Source: Tubiluchus corallicola (lineage: Eukaryota > Priapulida > Priapulimorpha > Priapulimorphida > Tubiluchidae). From it: a stretch of 64,000 nucleotides of DNA. The notes below the pieces were generated by a model, which was not told where the DNA came from, did not search any database, and saw only the letters and a list, made by a program, of their open reading frames with translations. The position numbers and the translations under genes were made by a program. The DNA is taken from contig JAQGDQ010000031.1 in assembly GCA_030141605.1 (NCBI GenBank), positions 728,001 through 792,000 on the forward strand. Reading direction: 5' to 3'. How positions within the stretch are numbered: the first letter of the stretch is position 1; the number at the start of each line of letters is the position of its first letter. Below are positions 15,084 through 27,400 of the stretch, in pieces.

Positions 15084-18000
15084 TTAGAAGACATATTCTT
15101 TTAACAGGTTGTTAGCTATCACTAGCCGCTGTATCTCACTAGTTCCTTCGTAAATTTCTGTGATTCGGGCATCCCTGTAATGTCTCTCTGCGGGCATTTC
15201 TGTCACATATCCCATGCCTCCTAGGATTTGAATTGCCTTAAAATGGTGAGAAAAATGTTAGAAGACAAGAAAAACCTAATAAAAATGTGCGAGCAGCTAT
15301 TACGCATTTTGAAGCAACATTTCTATAACAAACAAGCAATTAGCACACAGCAAAACATCAGAAATTAAATTTGATTACCTGATGGGAACAAAATGTTGCC
15401 GCTTCAGATGCTGCTAACTTGGCCATTGCTGCTTCCTTGGTGAACGGAAGTCCCGCATCTTTTAGTGAAGCAGCACGCCATGTCAGCAGCCTTGCGGATT
15501 CCAGCTGTAATGACATGTCTGCTAACTTCAACTGCAAAAAACAATGGGAAATAATGTCAAACATCATAAGACCTAATAATGGAATTCAAACTTCACAGAT
15601 TTTTGTTGAGCCATGAAAATCCTAGTTCCTCAAGACTGAAACTTAATTTGCTTTAGTATGGTTACCTGATATAAATAAATTATCGAGGTTGCATCAATTT
15701 CTAATCGGAGTACAACACACACAAATTTTAGCTGAAAATCACTTCATCTTTTATTCAAAAAGAGTTTGATGTCTAAACTCAAAATTTTACCCACAAATCA
15801 ATTTACACAGTTTGTCATGTGTAAATTCTACTATGCAGAGATCTTGTCGAGAGATTTCTTTTACAGTCAGAATTAGTTTCTATTCGCAGAAAAAGTAGAA
15901 AGATTCCGTAACACGAAATTGTAACAAACTGTAAGTGGTTAAAGACTGCCATAAAAATTTCATTTTTTTTACTTCATACAATATTCAAAAACTCTCCAAG
16001 GACTTTAAAATTTACAATATGCCAAAAAATTTCAGTGAAAAACTATGAAAACTAAAAATAAGAGTTTTTAATTGTTGCACAGAGCTCATAAAGCTCAAAT
16101 TTTTATGCCTATTAGCAGAATAGCTAGGAAGTTTTGTTAAAGATGGAATACAGTAGTTGCATAATATTGCAAAGATAAAACTTAAAAGTCAATGTCAGTT
16201 ATTAAAAATGAAATAGTAAAAGAATTGAAGGATCTGGTACTTGTATATTATCTACCTGTATTGCTTGTAGCTTTGAAATTGCTTGGCCAAATGCTTCTCG
16301 TTTTGTTGCATAGTCAACTGCACAATCTAGTGATGCCTGCAAAGAAGTATATTACAATACATCACCAGAATTAAATAAGTATAGTATTAAATTACATCCA
16401 ATTAATCCAATATAGTTAGTAAACTATAAACAATATGATTTCTATTGAAATACAGTCATAAGTACATGTACTACACAGTTTGAGAATTTCTGAAAATAAT
16501 TCATCATGCTGAAATGTTTGGCTATTATGTCTAACCTAATATCAGTGTTCATTACTTTGTCAATGGTTTAGTAACATTCTGGTATTCACAGTCATACTCC
16601 AATTAATGGTTTCTTTGTAAATTATAGTAATAATTGAGACAAACATATTTGTAAATATACATTCAATTACATACAGCCGAATTTAGCTGTAACGCTCCCT
16701 TTATAATGCCAACCATACTTAACGCCCAAATTTTTAGCAAAATAAAATGTCTATATTTGCATAGACATGTATATGCATTAATGCACCTCGTTATAATGCC
16801 AAACTCGCTTAATATCAACTTTTTTGCAGTCCTAAAGTGGGTATAAAAAGGTTTGACTGTATATATAAAGTAACCAATGTACTAAGTTGCAGTTAAGTAC
16901 CTGTGCAATTCCTAATGCTTGAGCTGCAATACCAATTCGTCCAGAATCTAAAGTTTCCTAAAGTGAAAAACAAAAGATTGCATAATTGCTTAATTTCCTA
17001 GCAAAGTTTTATGTAAATAGGGCAAAAATTTAGACTATATAACATGGCTATAATTAATATTGAAGGGACCAAAATGTTGTAATATTTGTAATAAATGCCT
17101 GTTCGAAGCCAAAGAAACATTATTTTAAAACTACAAGGCAGAAAGAAAATAGTGGCAAGCAAAGTAATTACATATATATATATATGTTATAGCTATGTAC
17201 TATTGCAAAATTGGCTAAACTGCAAATTTAGTGGTGCTTATGCTACATTTGCAAAAGAAAGATTCTGCATATGTATATATATATTACACACAACTGTTAA
17301 TGTTAATTAAAGAAAAAAAGCGTGTAAACAAACAACAAATTACTTTTTTACTGAAATTTAACACTAGGCTTTTTACAATGTGTTATAAGGTTTGAGTACA
17401 TACCCAACAGTTTTGTTTATTTTACTTTAAATTTATTTTCAGTTTTGTTGCTTTTCCCCCAATGAAAGCACTCTCAATTTTAAGTAGAATTAAATTATAT
17501 AACAAAAGATGTAAAGTTTTTCAACTGTTTTTTTGTTTTTTGGATGTGATAAAATTCAGAGAATTAGTCCTTTGAATTCTAACTAAATAACTTCTAAAAG
17601 TATATTTTTGATCTACCTAGTACTGTTCATAATTAGATATAGTTGCGTAAGATAAAAAACATACAGATAAAAATAGTCACAACACCAACTTTTTATCATC
17701 TTATTAACATGGCAGCTTACCATTGCTATTTTGAAGCCCATTCCTGGTTCACCCAACAAGTGATCTTCGGTTATAGAACAATCTTCAAAAATCAACGTAG
17801 TCGTAGACGAAGCTTTAATGCCAAGTTTATCTTCCTTTTTACCAATTGATAACCCATCATACGGCTTTGGTGTCAGAAATGCACTAATGCCCTGTAAATA
17901 CATGTACAGAACTCCTACTAGCCACTGCACAAAATATCCATACCTATTATGTACATGAGGATGCAGTCTCTGCAAAACTTCTTGGCTTCGTATCCTTTCC

Positions 18001-21000
18001 CTTGAAGAGGTCTTTAGTAAAGAAATTCACCGTATTATTGGTAGTGCACAAATTAGTTGAATTTTTAATACCAAACTTGAAAGACAGAAAATGTAAAGAA
18101 GTCGTAGTTCAGCCTGGATTTGAACCAGGGACCTATACTGCTTACAAGGCTGATGCTTAAACCAAAGCAGTGGCCTAATGGTCTAAGCATCTGCCTCATA
18201 AGCAGAAGAGACACTCTGGTTCAAATTCAGGCAGCATTCTCGCTTCTGATTTCCTGTCTTTAAAGTTTGGTATCAAAATTTAATTAACTTTAAGTTTGTA
18301 ATATCAGTAATAATAATCTTGATGTTACGATTAATTCGCAGCATTATATATTGTCTAAGGTGATACAACACACTAAGATATCCGAATATTAATCTGTCCT
18401 ATAATATGGCATCAGACAAAAGCTGTTTAAGTTGTTTTTTCTTGTATTACAGCAGACATATAATACCAGAAGGCATGAATACTTTACGAGAATAATAAAA
18501 GAAACGCAATACGTTCATTTACATCAAACTATAATCTAATTTAATGTTATTGTTGCTAAAATTATAAGAGCACCTTATGCTTTTGAGATTTGTCAGTAGT
18601 TGCAAACAAGAGCACACCCTCTGCTTCGTAACCATTAGTAATCCATGCTTTTGTCCCATTTAAAATCCACTTTCCACCATGTGACTTGGCTGTTGTAGAA
18701 GCCGCACCAGCATCACTTCCATTGCCTATAACAACAGTCACTTTTTTACAGTGAAGTTTATTTAGGAGAAAATAAATACAATCTTGTTAACTTGTACCAG
18801 CCAGTGGGTTTTTATATTAAGCAGTAAACATTTAAAACCAGACAAGACAAATTTTAGCAGTGTTAAAGTAAAATAATGTAAGACAATAAAGTGCTGCAGC
18901 AAGTTGCAACCCTGGTGTTAAAAAGAAATGCTAAATTAAATATAAAGAACAACATTAAGGAAGTGAATTATTGGATCACAAACTTTACAAACAAATCGGA
19001 ATTTTAACCAGAACTTAAAGCACTGACATCTTTTGCATGAGACTTTTGCCAAAATATAGCGTAATTTGTTGGTGAGCTTGATCAAACTGGAATTTTGAAA
19101 AAAAAATAAAAAGCACAGCATTTGTAAAACTTGTGTAAGACACAAACAATGATGATGGTTGTTGAAATTAAAAAATGTTTTGAGTGGTATGCATATTTTT
19201 GGCTTTTATTGTTGCAACACATACAAAATGTCTTCCTAAAGTATGGTATTCCTGCAGCACCAGATGCAAAGGTAACAAATTTAACATGTATGCACAAGTT
19301 AGTATAAACACATTTAAAATTAATTATACTGCATTTTACGTCAGTTAATCAGTTAGTTGGTTCTGTAACAATAGTTTAAATACTTTCTTCGACTTTCAAA
19401 AGGAAAAATTATTATCTGTGCTTAGTACATGAATGATGCAGCATAATTACCTGGTTCACTAAGTGCAAAGCATCCCACCTTGTCGCCATTCATAAACGGT
19501 TTGACATACTTTTGCTTTTGCTCTTCTGTTCCGTATTTGCATATAGGACCCAAGTATAATGACTGTGATAATACATTCACATACTTTAGTTATAGGCTTA
19601 TCAACAGCTCAATAGCTAAAACGCACAAATTTCTTTTAAAAGAGAAGTGCGTCTGGGATAAACGATTTCACATACCCTGCCCAGCAAACTCCTAGTAGAA
19701 GAGAGTAGTTTTTGAACAGGTTTGGATTAGTTTACCAATTTGCCTAGCAGATTGTATTGGACTGTACAGGCAATAGGTTTCTAACCAATCTCTCTAGCTA
19801 ATCCAAACTCCCTCTAGCTTACCCAAATCCCAGACAGCACTTGTTGATGAGACAAAAGGTGAATACTTAAAGAGATGAATATAGCTTTGCTATTTTTCAC
19901 ATGATACACAGTGCTATAGTAGGCAGCTCTCTCAGCTTGGTAAAAGAAACTATTTGTGAATAATCAAACAGATTTACTTTAAAACTACTGAAAATTTATA
20001 AAATAGTGCTCTTCTGGGACATGCCATGGTCATAATCATAAAGAAGTCAAAGTGTCCATTAATTCTAAAAAAAAATTTTTCTCAATTTTTTAATTTTTTA
20101 CAGGAGTCAACGGTTTAGGAAGAGCAGGTTGCTAGGCACTGCAGTTAAAAAATAAAAAACTTTTGAAACTCAATGGACACTTTGACTTCACTATTGTAAA
20201 TTTATTGTTAAAATGTGTATTTAGAATATGAAAATATATGTCATTTAGCACACATATTATTAAAATCTACAACAAAGTTTCACCACACACACTAAAATGA
20301 TCTAATTCACACACCTAGTCAAGAATATTTGTAACATATCATACAGAATGCTTGCATAGTACAGCTTCTCTCTTCAACTTACATTATTTACACTCATAAT
20401 AACGCCAGCAGATGCACATCCACGACTAATCTCCTCCATAGCTATGCTATACGCAAGGTAATCAAGTCCACTGCCTCCATAGGTTTCTGGTACATTGAGT
20501 GCCATGAGTCCAAGTTCACCCATCTTTTTAATCTGAAATAAATCAATCTTATATAGAGATGAACACGTGAATTGAGTCCACTTACACTGTCACTTACAGG
20601 CCTAACAAATATTTTATAAGTAACTCACTAATTTCATCATCATTTTTCTTTGCTACTAACTGACTAATAACTATAACTTTGTGATAAACTCTTACTAAAT
20701 ACAGTAGGCAATGCTTAATAGGTTCATTATGGGGTGGAAGTGTTTTGACCTTAACAGGCTGAATCTATTAGCCAACAGGTGTAGCATTACTAGTATAGAC
20801 TTACCAGTCATCACTCTTCAGCAAGTATTCACTGCAAAGGCTGCAAGAGCTTTAAATATTAAGACTTTATTAGGTCTCTTTTAGGTACTTATGTTCTACT
20901 ATGTATTTTAAAATTTATACTCTTAGTTGCTCTATGATATTCACACTAGTAAGGTCGCAAAGAATTCTGACAGATTACTGACATTGCATACATAGTATCA

Positions 21001-22062
21001 CGGCAATAGTCAACTGACTAAATGCTGAAAAGCAGGAAGATCTTCAAAAGGAAACCATTAGGCAAGTGATTAAAATTTGAGCTTCCATAAATTCTTGGGC
21101 AACAAAGTTAACTGCAGCATAGTGGGTTACAGATTCAAAGCAAAACTGCTAGCTAGCACATTAGAGCATGATAAGCAAAGAAAACGCTACTTAACATGGT
21201 TGCTTCAATGTACGTTATTATGTTACAGTGAACAAAAGTGCTCGCACCTGTAAAAAGTAGTAAAAGCTGTTTGGTCACGTACAAGTATCTTATTTTAAGT
21301 ACGTGAAGCAAAATATTGAGTCAATTACGCAGAGTTTTTTTAGTCAACTGCCGACAGTTTTCATATACATTCAAATAGGCGTGGCCCATATCAGACATTT
21401 TTGACACAATTAAGCAAATCATTCTATTAACCGTAACTCTAACAAACGTCACCTACTGTAATTGAGATTTTTTTGAGTCTGCATTAGAAGTTTTATGTTG
21501 TCATGCTGATCTACAGCAGAGATATAAAACAGTATGGATTGAGGTGAACCACATTTGACATCGTTTCTGATAGGTATGCTATATTTATTATTTCAATGCA
21601 CCTGCAATAAAACTGACACCAAACTCTTCTTAGAACATTTCTTATACCTGTAGTTACCTGTTCTTTTGGATACTTGTGTTCTCTGTCATTTTGTGCAGCA
21701 ACAGGTTTCAGTTCATTTTCAGCAAAGTCACGGCATGTTTTACGTAACATCTGATGAGTGTCTGACAGTTGTGCCAAGGAATACAGAGAACGCAACTGTC
21801 GACTGCATCGAGCACGAGGCACGTAATCTGAAATGTTAGATACTCAAAACAAAAGAGAAGAAATGATTCATTTAAGAGACAAAGGGAATAGTTGAATGAT
21901 CATAATCGTTTGGTTGCAAAGTTAAGGAGCACTGGTTCTGGTTATGGACGAGTGAACAAAGGGTGAGTTGCTCCTGGGCGGTTTCCAGTTCCTGTGGACC
22001 CTGTTCCAAACTTCAGAACCCTGTGTACTGGTCTGTAAATTGAAATTATTTCACTCACACAT
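15084..22062 (-). CDS. ACADS: Short-chain acyl-CoA dehydrogenase, mitochondrial
   Basis: Minus-strand exons, 5' to 3': 22059-22062 (tentative), 21658-21827, 20383-20532, 19451-19562, 18574-18725, 17721-17891, 16901-16957, 16256-16336, 15379-15531, 15084-15236. Together they give 400 aa, near the human 412. The FAD enzyme oxidises butyryl-CoA and similar C4-C6 acyl-CoAs in the mitochondrial matrix, passing electrons to ETF. Both family signatures are present: [13 protein letters not shown] (141-153) and the C-terminal QILGGMGY...RHYRD block (353-372). The catalytic base is E380 in IYEGTSEIQ. Exon phases agree at every junction from exon 2 on. The N-terminus before THQML is arginine- and serine-rich without acidic residues, as expected of a matrix presequence. 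The true start is uncertain: exon 2 begins inside a codon and has no early ATG. I chose ATG at 22060-22062 followed by T and a strong GTGAGT donor, which gives MYYVPRARC. From exon 2 onward the identification is firm. Confidence 0.94.
16674..16859. mobile_element. 186-bp pogo-like MITE (family B) in ACADS intron 7
   Basis: TA flanks at 16672-16673 and 16860-16861. Read inward from the right the end is CAGTCAAACCTTTTTATACC; the left end, CAGCCGAATTTAGCTGTAAC, is a diverged mirror. Body text such as GGCATTATAACGAG is shared with the copies at 27441-27614 and 50365-50490. Confidence 0.75.
18060..18282. mobile_element. Foldback element carrying two tRNA-like (SINE) heads
   Basis: Two arms of about 105 bp (18060-18165 and 18178-18282) are inverted copies around a spacer of about 12 bp. 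Outer ends share AATACCAAACTT.AAAGACAG. Each arm holds a tRNA-like part. The right arm (plus) has an A-box-like GGCCTAATGGTCTAAGC, an anticodon arm with a 5-bp stem and CTCATAA loop, and a B-box-like GGTTCAAATTC. The left arm (minus) has CTTGTAA in the loop position and a perfect 5-bp T stem around TTCAAAT. It lies in ACADS intron 5. A functional tRNA gene is unlikely because no matching acceptor stem closes either unit. Confidence 0.7.
20041..20192. mobile_element. Small hairpin MITE in ACADS intron 3
   Basis: The ends GAAGTCAAAGTGTCCATT (20043-20060) and its complement (20173-20190) form an 18-bp perfect inverted repeat around about 110 bp of A/T-rich filler. I could not define a target duplication with certainty. 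Confidence 0.6.
20702..21458. mobile_element. 757-bp Tc1/mariner-like MITE (family A) in ACADS intron 2
   Basis: Flanked by TA at 20700-20701 and 21459-21460. The left end is CAGTAGGCAATGCTTAATAG; the right, read inward, is CAGTAGGTGACGTTTGTTAG. The same element occurs at 41173-41811 in MAN2C1 intron 17, and fragments at 37100-37265 and inside 9999-10421. The frames are broken and no transposase is visible. Confidence 0.85.
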
Positions 22063-23060
22063 CTAAAATTTTACAAAATTGGTGTTAAAACAGAAATTTC
22101 GTGACTTCTACTTGCTCCCTGATCCCAATTGCAATATTGTTAACTTAGCGGAATGATTATGATGTTATATTATTAATTTAAATTAAAAAACGTTAAAGGA
22201 AAACCGGATGATTGTGTAAACATGAGTTCAGAATAAAGAATGCTCTAAAATATTGAAAACTACAATAGCCTATTTTAAATCAAAACTTAGATTAAATAAT
22301 AATTACCTCGGATACTCAAATTTCGTTAAACTTTCAAAGCTACGAACGGCTCAGTGAATCTACTAAGGTTGGCAGCGGCGCCTATTTGTCACATTCGCGT
22401 GGCCGACAAGTAGAAGGCGGTACCGTGATAAGCATGATAATGAACTGCTGTGTTAGTTTCTGGCATCACATGATCTAGAGCCCATTTTTCGTGACATCAT
22501 GCGTTTGAATGTGCTTGACGCGCAAGGGAAGACGCCTGCCATTCCACATTCTGTGGTTATTATTTGACGTAAGCAATAGCTGTGTTCGGTTGCCATTAAT
22601 TAACTTTCTAAGCTAATTATTCAAATATAAGGAACAATTACTAACTTTTATACGCAAGAGAATGTATATTTTGGACAGTAAATTAAAATGAAATTGAGTC
22701 TAAACAATCGTCTGGTCTTCCTTTAATTTAATGTTTTAAAATAAGTGACCAAGATGTCTTTCGTTGCTTCTTCTCAGCAGACAAACTGTAGTGACATTGA
22801 CGTTATTTTTTCAACACTATATTCTTTCAAATTAATGTTATGAGAATGAAATTAAACTCAATTGAAGACTAACTGTTTAACTCGTAGGTTAAGGAAAAAG
22901 TTTTGCAGCTCGATGCACAAAAAGAGATGGCTTTCCTAGCACAGGCAGCGTTCATTTTATCAGGTGATTAAACTGCACTAGCATTAGACAGTCCAAGCAA
23001 GCAAACTAAGAAATTATACAGAAAATTACTTGACAAAAAACACGTAAACAGTGCAGCAGC
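22063..23060. promoter_or_regulatory. Head-to-head interval of ACADS and MAN2C1, likely bidirectional promoter
   Basis: The two genes diverge from here. The part at 22360-22560 is clearly richer in G+C and CpG than its surroundings (GGCAGCGGCGCC, CATTCGCGTGGCCG, GACGCGCAAGG). Possible leader donors are CCGAG|GTAATT on the minus strand (exon end 22307) and GAC|GTAAGC on the plus strand (exon end 22568). A shared promoter is inference from layout and composition. No TATA box or other core element is clear. Confidence 0.4.
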
Positions 23061-23065
23061 ACTAC

Positions 23066-24010
23066 TGTTGGGAGCCGTTTGGACCACTGCGCCAAGTAGA
23101 CCAATTGGTCTACTTGGGCTAGCCCATGTAGACCGCGGTCTACTTAGGCTAGCCCAAGTAGGACACTAGAGACAGGTCGTGAATTCAGTCGTTAAGTGTA
23201 CTGACACCGTCCGTTGTGCTTGTTTATGTAATAATAATAATTAAAAACGTTAATACACGTTGAATAATTTATTATACATCTAATAAAATAAAAGAATTTT
23301 ATTCTGAGCTGGTAGAACGGACAATATTAAATTTGGTTTCGATATTAATGTTGTTGAAGTGAAAAAACCTCACTTTTTTGCGAATTCAACATTTGTTTAA
23401 GGTATATCATTTTTGATTTTGTCTCACTTCACAAACAGGTGATCGGTTCCACTACCTCTTGGGCAAATAATTGTTTTCTTATAAGTAAACGTTCTAGCGA
23501 TCTATGTGTCCTACATGGGCTAGCGAGCCATGTAGGACAGTGCCCTACTTGTTACAATACTACTGATAATATTAAAACTAATTATCCTTGCTTTTCTTAA
23601 ATGTTAAAAATTACTTTTTGGTGTTGTGAAGGCTTAGCAGCATCTATCTCATTTTTAAATTTGCAATTATTTCTGTAATAACTGTGTGCAGAATTTCTCT
23701 CTTTAAAGCATTAGATACTAGGTTTAATGTTATGATATATTAATGGAGTTAATCATAATGATGAAATTATTGTAAGAAATGCATTTGTCAATTGCCAAGG
23801 AATATCCATTTCTAAAAGAAATTTTGTTTTATGCTTTATTATGTCATAACAATACTTATAAACAATGGTAATATAAACTGGAAACAAGTTTTGCCAGAGC
23901 AAGTTTCTCGACAAAAATCGCTAGTGTCCTACTTGGGCTGCCCATGTAGGACACTACTTTTAGCGCATCAAGTGGTCTACTTGGCGCAGTGGTCCAAACG
24001 GCTCCCAACA
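23066..24010. mobile_element. 945-bp TIR element with TG...CA ends, 5-bp duplication and nested palindromes
   Basis: Perfect 38-bp inverted repeats (23066-23103 and 23973-24010) start TGTTGGGAGCCGTTTGGACC. The 5-bp duplication ACTAC lies at 23061-23065 and 24011-24015. Inside the left end are two perfect palindromes, GTAGACCAATTGGTCTAC and GTAGACCGCGGTCTAC, each followed by a GGGCTAGCCC-type palindrome. A related unit with GTCCTAC and GTAGGAC arms recurs near 23507-23545 and 23926-23956. The centre is AT-rich without a transposase, so the copy depends on helper activity. The ends and the 5-bp duplication do not let me assign a superfamily; Ginger-like is one option. It sits in the likely leader region of MAN2C1. 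Confidence 0.85.
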
Positions 24011-24496
24011 ACTACGTCAACGGAATATGTGGAAATCATTTTTAGGGTCTGTGAAGTTGTTTAAGTTCTGTTGATAACCCATATTGCCCTTAAACATGTG
24101 TCCGATAGTGAAGTCTATGTTTATTAAGTATTGAAAGCAGTAAGCCAGTACGTTAAAGCTACGATGAAATATAGAAAATATTTGGGAAGATTTAGAAGAA
24201 TAGTAGCGAATCTGAAGTACAAACCAAAGCAGGAAAAGAAAGGAAATCAGTGAAGAGTGTCCTGACAGGCACATTTGTGCAGGCTCGTTCAATAGGATTA
24301 GGAAAGAGGAGGGTCCTGAGTAAGCACCAGCACCAGTAATCAAGTACCGTTAATATTTTTTAAAATTTTTATCTACTAGTGTGGAATTTACTTCGTTCTC
24401 TTCGAAATTCATTCGTTATCAGTCTATAATCAATTTCATTGTTAAAAATTGAAATTGTGTTTATGTTATTGATTTAATTTTCTCATCTTTTCAGTA

Positions 24497-27400
24497 ATGG
24501 ACATACCAAACATAAAGAATAGACGGACTGCCTTAGAGAGAATAGAAAAATTTTTATCAGAAGTTTATTTTGTTGATGTCAATTTAGCAGGAAAGTAAGT
24601 GTTAAAATACAAAGTATGTGCACTCATATGCTATAATGTAGTTCAACATATTTTGTGAAATGTGAACTAGGGGTACTCCCACATTGGACTAGCTACATAT
24701 CAGTTAATATACATCACAAACTTTTGGTTGCTGCTTATTGGTATGAAACAGTTGATTGTCTTAAATGAATGAAACCAGTAGGCAGGCGTATATCATTCAC
24801 ATGTGACCATTAATGCACTCTTTGTAATATAAATTATCAAATACTTGCGTGTTACTTTTGCATTTGATTGTCACCAGTACAGTATATACATGTACAAGCA
24901 TCATAAGTGTAGGACTTAACAGACAAAAGGAAATTTGCTTCCCATTTACTAACTACCTATAATGCTTGTATTGGGAGTTATGAGTTCATTTTCAAATACA
25001 GGTTATACTCTGCTAAACAAAAAATCGACAATGTCTGCTATTACTCACCAGCTGAGAGACTAACTTATGAAGAGGCACTGAAGGGTGACTGGAGACAAGT
25101 AACACCTGGACAAAAGTTTGGGCCAACGTAAGTTAAATTTTTTTGTTTGTTTTTTGTCATCATCAGTGAGGATGCCCTGCTCGTTTTGTTCTTGGCACTT
25201 TCTGACACTGTGAGCAAAAAAAATCAAGAAAAAACTAAAACGAAATAGTTTGCATGACTTTTAATTAAATGCATTTGACAGCATAATAGCTGAAACTGAG
25301 CATCTGTTTGAAATTTACATCGTCGGTCAGGTTCCCAAGTGGTTTTTGTGGCTTTGTGAGTGATAGATTCTACATAAGACAAAATAGAACTTATCACTTC
25401 CAGCTGTGATGACATTGTGTAATATTGCCAGTTTAGCAGTTTACGTAATTTGTAATAATTTTTTATGGAATGAAAGTTGGAGTACTCATTGGTTTCGACT
25501 GAAATTCTCCATTCCTGAATTATGGCTAAAGCAGGAAGTCAGGTTGCGTTGGAACTCTGGATGTGAAGCCATGGTGTGGAAAGACGGGAACCCTTTACAG
25601 GTGCATATTTGGAAACATTTATTCCGTTTCTGCTTCTTTTTTGCACTCTTTACTTTCATTCATACCTTTATCATCAAAAGCATAATATCCAATAGTTGCC
25701 ATAAAATCATCTGTCACATCTGGTCTATCTTAGTTTTATCATTTTCGTTTTAGGGTTTATCTGGTGGAGCTGGTAAAAGGACTGATTTTATTTTGTCTAC
25801 CTGCTTGAAGAGCAATGAACTTTCGTATGTTCTCTTTACATTTTATTATGTGTTAAAAGTATTTTGTGTAATTGAATTATGTGGAACTTTAATAAGACAA
25901 ACATTATATTAATAAAACAACAGCCAAATGACTGAGTAAATAAGAAAAAAAACACTAACACATGCACTCATACATTGAGGCCTCATTCCTACATTGAATA
26001 GCATAAAGGCTAATTCCTACAGTGAATAGCATAACGGCTAATTAAAGGCAGCAGGTGCCCAACCAGGAGTTGAACTTAGAGCTTTGCATTTCAGGATGCA
26101 CACTGTGCCAAACTGAGCTACTGGACCAATTTAGCAGAGCTGTTTGCTAAGTTCAATCATTCAAATTATCATTCAGTTAATCATTCAAAGTCATGCAGTA
26201 ATCTATTATGCTATTTTGAATATACTCTGTACCATTCAATAGTGGTAGTTGACTAGGAATCTTTGCACCTATCTATGGGGCATCCAAAGCACACATAAGA
26301 GTTATCATTCTTCTTCTTCCCAGCTTTTCCCTATTCGGGGTCGCCGTTGTGAATGAGTCTTCTCCACGCATTCCTGTTGTTGACCATCTCTTCATTTATG
26401 TCTTCAATTCCCACAAGATCTTCACCGACTCTTCTCTTCAGGTGTCCATACCATCGCAGTCTTGCGAGGCTTCCCCTACTTTTACTGTTCCTCTGATATT
26501 ATTATTTCTAATTTTTCTTCTTCTTGTTATTCCCATCATTCATCTCAATATCCTCACCTCCACCACACCCATTTTCTTCTCTTTGGTCTTCTTTAGAGAA
26601 GGTGCTTCCAGCCCATAGATTCGAGCGGGTCTGACCATTTCTTTGTGGACTTTCCCTTTAAGTCTCACCGACTCATTCATAGAAGGTTTTGGCACAGTTT
26701 TTACAGGCGGATGCCCTTCCTGACCCTAACCCTCCCTATTTATCCGGGCTTGGGACCGGCACTGAGTTGGGACACATGTTTCGTGGCACATGCTCTGCCA
26801 TTTGAGCGACTGACTCGACATGGCGAGGCTGGTCTGACCTCTCACCCTGCTAATGCATATACACAAACTTGGTAATTTTACAGGAAGTCAGAACTACGCA
26901 ATCTTACATTGACAACATCATTAAATCTACCCAACAATTACGAATACTAGAAAATTTTAGAGTAATAGAATTTAGAATAATAAAAACATGGAGACTATCT
27001 CATTTATAGCACATATTTTTGTTGCATACGGGTTCTCAACCATTACAAGAGCACAGCTTGCTAATAAGCTACTAATAAAGTTGGTCATCACTTAAGAAAC
27101 TTTCTTTAACTTTAAACTTTCTGTAATTTAATCTTGCAAATGATTAATAACAGTATATAAAATCGTAAATAGTGGCTGAACACTAAAATGTTACACTTAT
27201 CAATTGTAGTATTACGTAACTATTAAGTATTACCTGCAGATAAAAAACATTTTTTGCAGCTTAATTTTCTGCAACCCTAAAGTTTTAATTGAGTGCAATT
27301 TTCAAAGATTATTATTATTGTTTGTTACACGGGTTTTCTGAATGTGCATTACATTAGTGTCAGTGAGCTACTAGTAAATTAAATATCGCTTGAAAGACTG

